Source of the DNA: Atopsyche davidsoni
Taxonomy: Eukaryota; Arthropoda; Insecta; Trichoptera; Hydrobiosidae
DNA: 64,000 bases
Assembly (NCBI GenBank): GCA_022113835.1
Contig: JAILWY010000028.1
Location: 434,001 to 498,000 of the forward strand
Direction of reading: 5' to 3'
Part shown: positions 34,801 to 43,963 of the stretch, in pieces
Position numbering within the stretch: position 1 is the stretch's first letter
Layout of the letters: each line of letters begins with the position of its first letter
The notes under the pieces: model-generated
Database searches by the model: none
The model's input: the letters and a program-made list of their open reading frames with translations, nothing else
What the model was told of the DNA's origin: nothing
Translations under genes and position numbers: made by a program

Positions 34801-35107
34801 TGCCGAATTTTAATGAAAAAACTATGTATCTTGGTTGAGAGGTGTGGTTTTTTGTCGTCGTTTCATTTGTGACGAATTAAAATATATTTTATCGTGTTGC
34901 TGCGGTTTAGGAAAATCCCTCGATGGCTTTTACAAAACCTGGAGAGCAGGTCAACCCGACAACGCGGGAGGCGTCGAGGACTGCGGGGCCCTACACAGGG
35001 CCGGGGGGCTCAGCGACATCCCGTGCAACCAGCCCGCCGCCTTCATCTGCCAGAAAAGAAACCTCACGTCCCCTGTCTGTTTATCGATTTGCTTATCAAC
35101 GTCCTAA
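28845..35107 (+). CDS. C-type lectin B: secreted protein with three C-type lectin-like domains
   Basis: Seven exons: 28845-28908, 29531-29797, 31174-31374, 31874-32101, 32465-32656, 33211-33465 and 34911-35107 (467 aa). All introns are phase 1 with GT-AG ends. Residues 1-18 form a signal peptide (MALSLLCLFWLFCEYNA). CTLD1 is about residues 22-177, CTLD2 178-317 and CTLD3 318-467. CTLD1 carries FGEPNNLGGDEHCG (EPN, mannose-type) and CTLD3 AGQPDNAGGVEDCG (QPD, galactose-type); CTLD2 has SPNEDC and is degenerate. The WND calcium motif is replaced by LND or LSD in all three. Exon plan and phases match lectin A exactly, showing tandem duplication with the tetraspanin in between. A C-terminal tail after the last CTLD has an NLT glycosylation site and two extra cysteines. 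Probable function: haemolymph pattern recognition with mixed sugar specificity. Confidence 0.9.
30600..30785 (+). repeat. Dispersed repeat copy in lectin B intron 2
   Basis: Matches 32755-32905 (shared 'tcgcccactccttccaaatctccacc', 'agtcccaaaccc'). It is probably part of a retroelement. It contains no gene. Confidence 0.6.
30862..31130 (+). mobile_element. LINE 3' end fragment in lectin B intron 2
   Basis: The motif AEMWLYMRILKIP... and, after a frame break, IIRGKIKGKRGIGRRKF match the C-terminal region of RTE-like LINE polyproteins. Related to 6025-6270 and 34250-34720. Confidence 0.65.
32755..32905 (+). repeat. Dispersed repeat copy in lectin B intron 5
   Basis: Second copy of the repeat at 30600-30785, diverged by scattered substitutions. 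Confidence 0.6.
32966..33143. mobile_element. hAT-type MITE in lectin B intron 5
   Basis: Starts cagtggtccc, contains the same gcccgccgaccg/gtgcccgccg block as 23635-23755 in inverse orientation, and ends at ttggggactc. The flanking duplication (cactagag/tcctagag) is imperfect, so the boundaries are approximate. Confidence 0.55.
33574..34230 (-). mobile_element. piggyBac-like non-autonomous element, long form, in lectin B intron 6
   Basis: TTAA-bounded, inverted relative to 15144-15760, with the same terminal repeats and the same duplicated subterminal block (two copies of 'ttgactaaactgatgt' at its left side). Keeps the transposase N-terminal remnant on the minus strand. Confidence 0.8.
34250..34720 (-). 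mobile_element. LINE 3' end fragment in lectin B intron 6
   Basis: Minus-strand frames read YADENSFEDLYNFV and, after breaks, LQLIVQGKIEGNGGIGRRK, the C-terminal end of an RTE-like LINE polyprotein. Stops and frameshifts make it a relic. Confidence 0.65.
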
Positions 35108-35410
35108 TTTTATATTTGCATGTTACAATAAAACCACCCTCGGGTGGTCTCTTTTTGTGCTCTTCTATTTAAATCCAGCCATGCCCGGTCCGAAGGACCA
35201 ACTCTTATAAATATATTTTTCGTCTCAATGACAATAAATAAATATGTTGAGAAAACACAGTATTACTCATTGTAATGTAATTGGTTTATTTTACTTCAAA
35301 TACTGACAAAATTTCCTTTTTTATTCAAAACTAACATTACATCAATTCTTAACAACCTAAATTTGACCATCATATTGAAGTACATCAAAATTATGAGAAA
35401 CACGTCATTT
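35108..35410. terminator. Convergent 3' ends of lectin B and CFAP91
   Basis: Only about 300 bp separates the lectin B stop from the CFAP91 stop. Lectin B has AATAAATAAATA at about 35232-35243; CFAP91 has AATAAA on the minus strand at 35290-35285. The two signals are about 45 bp apart, so the mature 3' ends probably overlap or abut. Confidence 0.55.
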
Positions 35411-38400
35411 CTAATCTTCATCTTTCTTTTCGGCCTCCACATCATCATCTTTTCCATCTCCAACACCATCTTTATTTCCAGCATCTGTATCTTTATTGTC
35501 ATCTTCGCCAACTCCAATCTCATCTTTTCTTGATGCTGCATCTCTACCTTCATCATTGTCATCTTCAACTTCACCTTCATTTCCAACATCTGTATCCGCA
35601 TCCTTATCTTTGCCAATTTCAACGATATCTTCATTTTTAGCATGTGTATCTTCAGCTTCACTATCGTCTACTTTATTATCATCAACTGTATCTTTAACAT
35701 CAGCGTCTCTGTCGTCTACTTTATTCTCATCAACTGTATCTTTAACATCAGCGTCTCTGTCGTCTCCAATGTTCTTAGAGATTTCTTTTAAAATATTTCC
35801 ATCACTTCTCATCTCATCTTTAACACCAAAATCCCCGCCAAAAAAAAAGCTCTCGAATTCTCCTGCAAGCATTTGAGCATGACTATCACCATCAATATTA
35901 ACTGAAAAATCACCGTAAAGCCCTTCATTCAACGAAATCCCTCTGTTGGAGTCTAAAGTCCGTCCACAGAGAGCATCGGTGCTTCTTTCCGATTCTACAT
36001 TCAATTGCTGACCAACTTCCTGGCTATGCTCACTATCTTCATCGCCATCGTCTTGTGTCTCGGCTTCAGAGTCTTCCTCGTGGTCGTCGTATATGGTTTC
36101 CTTTAAAAACGGATGAATGTGTGCCTCTTTTAAATTCGTGCGGTATTTTACTATTTGGTGCTCAATTATTGGCAGCACCGAATGCAGCAGGAGCTCAGCC
36201 ACAAGATCCTCTTCCTCAAGTTCAGTCAAGCTGAAACGAAACAATGTATAGATTTACTTCCTTTTTGAACATCGACGTTTTAATTTCGGAACTGAAGCCA
36301 ACTTCAAGGATGAGTATCAGGTCCTCGAAGATGGCCTCAACGACAGGAATGAAACGTCGAAATACAAAGCACAACACTTGCTACAACGCCTCACCTGCTT
36401 TGCTGCTCCTTGTCAATGGCGTCGGCGATCGCTTCGGCTTTCTTCGTGGCCACGTCGTGTGCCTCCACCCTGCCCACCCTCCGCAAGATCTCCTCGATGT
36501 GCGCGTCGGCTGCCCTCCTGGTCACCCTCACGATCTACAGGGCAAGGAAGATGTTTTAAGAGCACCACGACCGTCAGCCAGAAAAATAAATACATGTACG
36601 GATGTGAAGCATCCCTTGGATTCAAGAAATTGGGGCAAGGCTGCCGTGTCCCGTGTCCTAACCTCGTGGTACATGGCGTCGTGCTCGCGTCTCCTTCTCT
36701 CCTCGACCTGTCTCCTGCCGGCTTCTGCTGCCTCACGCATCATTTTTTCTTCCACTAGAAATATACAATGAGTTTATAAATATTATATTTATATGTATAT
36801 ATCTAAATAAATTCGCAGTCGGCGTTCGTCCACTCACGCGCGGCGCTGACGTGTAGGGAGAGGCGACGCTCCTCCATCAGACGGTCCAGCTCCTTAGTCA
36901 GGAAGTCCATGACGCGGCTGACGATCTTGTTCCTCTCCAGCTCCAAGTACTCCGGCAGGTCGTCGGCGGGCTGCGGAGTAAAACTACATCAGGGCGAACT
37001 CGAGGCGATGACAATGAGTGAGTTCCCAGGTTTTGACAGCAGATTTCCTTCGTGCTGCGTTCAACTTTAAATCTTCCGACGTTTCGGTCTCGCTACTTTA
37101 TAAAGAGATTTGATTTGAGATTTACCTAAAAAATGTCCCCAGTACCGATACCCAAACGTCAGAAGATTCATAATATAAGGCTGGGATTCAAAACCGTCGA
37201 CGTGTAAAGCTGTCCTGTTGTCAAGAGGAAGTATTATTGACCTTTGTCGTGATTCGTATTTGTCGTGCACTGGACCCACGTGGCATACCTTTTCAACTTC
37301 CTTTATGGTGTTCTTGGACGAGATGGCCAGCAGCAGTTCCTGGATGAGCTGCGCATTCCTCGAGATGCCCTCGTACATCTGAAACACCAACCGTCGCTGG
37401 CAGTTGCTGGTACAGATATATAGTAGCAGTGCTGCTGCTGTTGTAGTCTCAAACGGTACGATACCAACACAGTTGCTGCAGTGGTTTTATATAGTTTAAT
37501 AATATAAAAACAACACTGTCACTGCTGCAGTTTCAAATGGCTCAGGTTGATGTTGAAAAATTGGATTAAATTACAACTTTTCAAAACCAAAGCTTGTTAA
37601 AAAAAAAAATCCATCTTATGCGAAAGGTAAATGTGTAATCTTTCAATTCCAATTTAAAAAAAATGAGCTTCTAAGTGGTTAGGGTTCTTGGACCGTGAGT
37701 TTTTATGTGGAAAATTTTTATATATTTTAATTTTTACATATTTCTCATATTAAATTAAGAAGAAGGAATGTCTCTAACTTTTTGCACTTAAATCTTTTGA
37801 CTGGTGCAGTAGATTTTTCGCAAAACATATTTTCAAAAATCATCGTCCATGAAGAGACCCCTTAACAGCAAGTTTTGCTAATGTGGTTTTATGTGGGATG
37901 ATAGTATTTAGCTACACTATTGCTTAAAATGATTTTCTGTTTCTGTTGTTATGGTGGCGCAGGGGGAGAGGGGGGGGGGGTGGATCATCAGATGGGGGGG
38001 GGGAACACGAGATGGGGTGGGAACACGAGATGGGATGGGAACACGAGATGGGGTGGGAACACGAGATGGGATGGGAACACCAGATGGGGTGGGACCACCA
38101 GGTTAGGGGGGGGGGCACCAGGTTGAGGGGGGGGGCACCAAGTTGGGGGGGGCACCAGGTTGGGGGGGGGCACCAGGTTGGGGGGGGGCACCAGGTTGGG
38201 GGGGGCACCAGGTTGGGGGGGGCACCAGGTTGGTGGGGGGCACCAGGTGGGAGGGGACCACTAGGTTGGGGGGGGGGACCAGGTGGGGTGACACCACCAG
38301 GTGGGTGGGGGCACCAAGTTGGGGGGGGGGCACCAAGTTGGGGGGGGGGCACCAAGTTGGGGGGCGGCACCAGGGGGGGGGCACCAGGGAGGGGGGGGCG

Positions 38401-41400
38401 TACCTGGGTCTGAACGGCGCGGCCCTTCACGGCGGCCAGGAGCGCCTGAGCCGCCAGCGAGGCCTCGTCCACGCGCGGCACCTCCACGGCGGGGGTCTGC
38501 GGCCGCGGGGCTGCCAAGACCCTGGAGTAGCGGTGCTGGCCCACGCACTTCTCGGACGGCACCGCTGCAACCGACACATTCCGTCAACACGGATGACCGC
38601 CAAATGCTACTCTTCCACCTTGGACATTCATCAAACCAAAAGAAATTTTCCCTGGTTCCTCTTAGTAGCCTCAACTGGCCTCCAATCTGTTGCTTGGGCA
38701 TGTCTTGCCATTCTGTGCCCTGAGCGTATGTAAGAGACGGGAAATGGAGTAGTGAGCCATGAAGAGGTGGGAGCTCCTGCTAGTGCTTCTGCATGTGGAA
38801 AGGATTGGGTAATAATACTCTCGGAGAGCAGCAATCCGCAGACCTTTCCATCGAATATAAAACTTGTTCAGTGTCAAACTAGGTCACCGGAGTTTTGCAC
38901 CTATTTTGGAATCTTAGCCACATTTTTCCAGCCGGCTAGCTGGTGCGGTAGGAAGGAAGAACAACCTTGGAGTACATCCTGGAGGCTGACGAGGACCTTC
39001 TCGTTCCTGTTGGCCATCTTCCTGCAGAGCTCCCCGCGCGGCCTGGCCCGGTGCAGCGTCGTCGGGGCGACGTACGGGAAGTCTGAAAGCACCGCCACCG
39101 GCAAATATGAATAGCCAAACGGTTAGAAGATTACAATCCTGAGCGCTTTCGCTTTATAGAGGCATCTTCATCAGATCATTTGGCTATTCATATTTGTTGT
39201 TAAAATAAGGAATATTTTAAATTTAACCACGCTGTCGTGGATTTCTGATGATCATCCTTAAAGATTTTTATCATCGTTTCACTTGTGATTCGATTACGTA
39301 AGCATCGTTCACACGTTATTGAGTATTTCATAATATACATCGGTGATGTGTGTTGGTAATCGGTTGAGAATTAACCTTCGGAAGAAGGTAAAAAGCGAGG
39401 GTCCAGCATGAGGTCCGGGGGAGTCCTGACGAGGGTGGAGGCCAGCTTGGACTTGGGGCGGTGGCCGGAGCGTTGCTCCGCCGCCTTCAGCATGGAGCAG
39501 TGCTTGGTGTTCAGCTTCCTGATCTCTGAAAAAGGCGCGACACGATAATCTACCCACGTCAAATTTTACCCTCCATCCGCATCGACGTCTACCATTCACT
39601 CGCGTCAATGTCCATCCTTGATCAACACCAATGACTTCCCTTCGTCCACATCAATGTCTAACCATTCTCTTCTGAGACCTTTTCAATTTCCATTTTCATG
39701 AAACGGCCCAGGCATCGGCAATATATGTTATAACGGTCAGTAAGAAAGTGCCCCACCTCGTTCTCTGTTCTTCCTGATGGCGTAGATCTTGTCCTTGATT
39801 CTCTCGGACGCCCTGACCCACGTCCGGCTCGGCGCCGCCGTGTTGGCCCTGAACGCTCTCCAAGGTCGTCTGGCCTTCTCTTCGATGAGTAGCATCTCTT
39901 CTACTTCCTACGAAATATTACGTTATATTCAAATGCCCATAGCGGTGCTCTGTGGACATATTGGACACATTGCCAGGCAGCAAAATATCTCATTCTCTCT
40001 TTTGATTTGATAGCTCCTTGTTGTAGTTCTCTCACCTAACCTAACCTAATCTAATTTGCAATAATATAGTTGTATCTGAAAGAGTAAAATATCTCTTTCT
40101 TTTAAAAACAAATTGTTGTTGTTCTGCCTGCTCATGTATATTGGGGAAACTATGATATCAATCAGCTCAACTCGCCATGTCTCTGTAGTCCTGTTCGACG
40201 GACTCCAGCTGTCGCAGCACCGCCTCGCAGGGGTCAGCTGCAGTCCAGGCTCTGCGCAGCCGCATCCTGTTCACCCGCTCCACCATGCCGGAGTCCACCT
40301 TGTAGTCTGGACCTTCGAAACCACAAGCGTTCAACAACCCAATTTTTTTTTGTCGCTTGTGCATGTCTGGCATTCTGTGCCCTGAGGATGAGTAATAGTA
40401 TGGTAGGCTTGGAATTATTGTGGTGGAATGTGCTCTAGAAGTACCTTGAGAAGGTGGAGAGCTCCTGCTATTTTTTCTGCAGCCTACCGCAGAAAAAGTA
40501 TCAGACCTAAATTCCATTACTTTGTAAGGAAAGGAATTATACGTACCGAATTCAAAGTCCTTCAAGTACAACACCTCCGGCATCTCCTCGCACCCCTCAG
40601 CCAAGTAGAAGTCAGGTTGGTAGGGCTTGGTCTGAGCCGAGGAGTCTCTGAAAGCACCGCGAACTACGTCAACGAGAATAGTGCTTCCGGTATCGTGGAC
40701 CTGGTTGGAGGCCGAGGGGAATATGGCCTTAAACAGGAATAAGGCCACTAGCCTTCTATATTAACCCAAGCTCTAAAAGACACTTCATGGATTTTACTCA
40801 TCACAAATAAATTAATTTATATTTATAGTATATTGTATTTGTGTTTTTGTTTGTGATTGAGTGTGTTTGTATTGATATTTACATTCGTTTTTTATTATAT
40901 TCCTATAAGTATTAGTATTTGTTTTTTGTACTTGTTCTATTACTAGCACTAGTAAGTATTTATCGAATTCATATTCACCTAGCATGAATCAAGTAGAGTC
41001 TCACCTGAAGTGGGTTTGCACCATCTTGTCGACCAGCAGGCCCTTGGTGCTCGCCTTGGGGGGCTTGGGCTCCGCCAGAGTTGGCTCCTGGACGGGGAGT
41101 GACAGCGGCTGTGCAATCTTGGGACTAAAAAATTATATCATGTAAGGTAACGCTTGATACTTGCTTTTTAGTTGCTACACCATATCTAGTGCTGTTTTCA
41201 GGGAATGAATATGGAGCTTGAACTCAAATCAACTGGTGCAGCTTAACACCCAAGAAACCAACAGTCATAACAAAGACCGCTGAAACCTAAAAACACATCT
41301 TGCATAATACTTGTTTTTGTCAATATTCATTGAGTAACTTTTAGTGCATCTGTGGTCTACAGGCCAGGTCGATGGTCGTACTCATTCAAGACTCTAGAAG

Positions 41401-42962
41401 TATCTAAAAGATATCTTTAGTATATAATGTTAGTATATATTCCAGGTTAGGACTTAATACATACGTGGCGAAGAATCTGTAACGATCGCAGCCAAAGGTT
41501 GTTCTGAGGCAAAGTCCAGCAGACTTAAGTCGATTAACAAAAGAACGATCAACATGCTTCGGCAGGCGAGCGTTCGGATGGTAGACTGTAAATAAATTAA
41601 ATATATATATATATAGATAACAAACAAACAAAGATCAAGGCAAATGTTTATTCGAGCCCTCCGTATGTGTCGATGAAGTCCATACCGTCTTTTCCTTGTT
41701 TCTAATTCCTTCGTTTACACGAAGACTAACATTTATTTGCAAGGTAATGCTATGCACACAAAAATCTAAGGAAAAAGAGGCATTGGAAGGGGAGAAAGCT
41801 AACGTGGATGCAGAATTTTCGCCAGAAGCTTACCACCGCACTAAGAACTTAGTTAGGTTAGATTAGGTTAGAAATATATTTTAAATAAATCATTAAGGAA
41901 AATTTGATGTATAACGAAAAGAAATAAATGATTATGAATAGAAACGAAAACCAATATTTATTGTTAGGTTTCTTACCAACTTCTGTGCTTGCGTGGTTTT
42001 TCAATTCACTGAACATCGAATCAAAAATGGGCCTCACAGTCTAAAATATACAAAAAATAATTAATCCAGTATGAATACATTATTTTCCATCGGGTACAGT
42101 ATCACCTCGCCTCGACAGGGCTATCGGTTCTTCTGAGTCCAGAACGATTTGTTGCCGGACTCATTAAAGTCTAATTTTGGATTTTAAGCATACTCTGTTC
42201 TAGAAATATGGTCGTAATACGAATCACTCGTATATCGAAGCAAATCTTCTGATAAGGAATTGTGCAAACTGGGTTGATTCGTTTCACAGCCCAAAACCAT
42301 TTTATATTTTTAGTATTTGATTTTAATTTAAAGGTATCAAATTCATTAATTGCTGTTCTTAAAGGATTTCGCAGAAATGTGACATTGCATTGTCGTTAAA
42401 CACATCCATCGCTCCTACATCCTCTGCTAAAGTTTTATTCGGGTGGTGCCTTTTTACAAATTTTTTCTCTGTTAATGGAGAGATACTTTTGAATGGAAAT
42501 TTAATAAGAAAATCTATTGGCTTACGATTTGTGCTGTGGCCATGGCTGCCTTGCGGGCGTTTCTCTCGTGATCTTTGATTCCGGATACCAAAAAAGTACT
42601 ATCTGCAATGAATATTAATAAATAACGATATCTCTAATAAGGTTTTTTGAATAATTGAAAAAAATGTTGAAATGCTTCTCGTCTGCTCTTCCTAGCTAAA
42701 TGCGACAAAAGGCTGCAAGTCCAGCGTTTGATACTCTCTCAAGAATCAAGGCTACTAGCTTTGTGAACTTTGCTGGAACTCAACGAGCACCAACTTCAAA
42801 TGCATAGCAACGGACCATCAAGCAGTCTTTACGATGTCATGATTCCTGCAAAAACTGATTCTCATAAAAAGAATGAACGACATTATAATTTATACCATAT
42901 AGATAATCGTGATCTCTTGCTTCTTTGAACATAGTGAACTGCTGCCTTATAATCTTTGCCAT
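35411..42962 (-). CDS. CFAP91: Cilia- and flagella-associated protein 91 (CFAP91/MAATS1), 16 exons
   Basis: Minus-strand exons: 42962-42896, 42602-42526, 42040-41977, 41585-41465, 41124-41005, 40647-40547, 40312-40176, 39907-39757, 39525-39376, 39082-38966, 38564-38404, 37378-37289, 36970-36838, 36754-36663, 36534-36395 and 36230-35411 (846 aa). CFAP91 marks are MVQTHFRDSSAQTKPYQPDFYL (about residues 142-163), YEGISRNAQLIQELL, VMDFLTKELDRLMEERR, AAEAGRRQVEERRRRE and EEEDLVAELLLHSVLPIIEH, in the same order as in the human protein. CFAP91 links radial spokes and the calmodulin/spoke-associated complex in motile axonemes; in insects it should act in sperm flagella. All phases are consistent. Exon 7 uses a GC donor (atg|gcgagt). 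The last about 220 residues are an acidic, Asp/Glu-rich, partly repeated tail not seen in vertebrate orthologues. It is head-to-head with KIN17. Confidence 0.88.
37550..37876 (-). repeat. Partial copy of the TTAA-flanked element family in CFAP91 intron 11
   Basis: Shares 'aaccaaag(c/t)ttgttaaa', 'ggttcttggaccgtgagtttttatg' and the end 'gcagtagatttttcgcaaaa...ccccttaa' with 16195-16480 and the full copies. Confidence 0.6.
37975..38403 (+). repeat. G-rich minisatellite in CFAP91 intron 11
   Basis: Two phases of tandem units: aacacgagatgggrtggg (about 37998-38100) and caccaggttgggggggg, about 16-18 bp, to 38403. Runs of 6-10 G on the plus strand are strong G-quadruplex candidates. On the transcribed CFAP91 RNA it is C-rich and begins directly at the splice donor of exon 11 (caccc-type sequence follows gtacg). 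Long Gly/Pro-rich frames here are repeat artefacts. Confidence 0.9.
38640..38845 (+). repeat. Dispersed SINE-like repeat fragment in CFAP91 intron 10
   Basis: Shares 'gccattctgtgccctgag', 'gggagctcctgctag' type blocks with 40360-40545 and 20595-20700. Confidence 0.5.
40360..40545 (+). repeat. Dispersed SINE-like repeat fragment in CFAP91 intron 6
   Basis: Matches 38640-38845 in its first half and the 'agtatcaga(t/c)ctaaa...ttgtaaggaaagg' block of 9390-9640 in its second. It ends directly at the donor of CFAP91 exon 6. Confidence 0.55.
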
Positions 42963-43394
42963 TTTGGGAAATTACTTCTCTTTAAATAAAACAATGGCTC
43001 AATAATAAAAAAATACAATACAATTTGAAAGCTTGAAGGTTTTGCTGTCTTATAGAAAATTATGACATTTGCAGTCTCGACATAATTGATTTAACAATTT
43101 TTATACTTCCACGGTAACAGATGTTTGTTTTTCTGGTAATATTGAAAGTGCAAATCAGGAAAAAAATCATTTATAATGGATTATTCAATATTTTTGATAA
43201 AGAATACTCGGTGGAGATCCATTTTAATATATTTAGTAAAATACTTTTGTGATTTATCCACGTGTATAATTTTATTGATGACCATTTTTATGTAAAAAAA
43301 TTTACCCTTATTAATAATAAAAATATTTCCGGGAGTAAAAAACAAATAAAAATAAGTTGTGCATAATTCTTATGTTGTTTACACACTACACACT

Positions 43395-43470
<76 letters not shown>

Positions 43471-43963
43471 GTTTTTTTATATTATACATCTAGACGAGTA
43501 ATTCAATAATATATATAAATAAACAAAGAATTTCTATGAATTGTAATGATAATAAATTTCATATATTAAATTTAATAAAATACTTGAGTGATTTTATTTT
43601 TCACTAAGTAATATCTGTCAAAAATATTGATTATTTAGATAATAAATTTAGTGACATTGAATTAGTCTTTGCACTTTGAAATATATGATCTGAGAGGTTA
43701 AATATTTGTGTATAAAATCAGACATTTTTGAACTATCAATCTTTGTAAATTAATTATATGATGGTTGCATTTATTTATATTCCTAAGGTTGAGTTTTCAT
43801 TTTAGTCTATGGATATTTTTAAAGTTTTAATTTTTTTAAGAATAGCAACACAGTACTAAACCAAATGTCAAAGTGCTAAGCCATATTGAAGACGAAAACA
43901 CAAGAAAATCGAAATTGAGGTAGAAGAAAACTCCCAAAAGGTTATAATTCAAGCAAAAACAAG
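42963..43963. promoter_or_regulatory. Divergent CFAP91/KIN17 intergenic region
   Basis: A 1.0-kb AT-rich spacer between two head-to-head start codons. It should hold both promoters, but no TATA or initiator could be assigned. It contains a long (TA)n tract and two fragments of the unclassified repeat family (43195-43280 and about 43565-43635). Confidence 0.4.
43402..43458 (+). repeat. (TA)n microsatellite, about 28 units
   Basis: Nearly perfect tandem TA run followed by a few TATG units, in the CFAP91/KIN17 spacer. Length is likely to vary between individuals. Confidence 0.95.

Noticed and set aside
35296..35876. Met-rich minus frame and Ser-rich plus frame over the end of CFAP91
   Set aside because: They are out-of-frame or antisense readings of the acidic CFAP91 tail, whose frame is fixed by conserved upstream exons.
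37998..38100. Regularly spaced repeats that could look like a CRISPR array
   Set aside because: The units are directly tandem G-rich minisatellite copies with no spacers, in an insect intron.
37924..38577. Long Pro-rich and Gly-rich open frames on both strands
   Set aside because: They are produced by the G-rich minisatellite; only 38404-38564 minus is a real CFAP91 exon.
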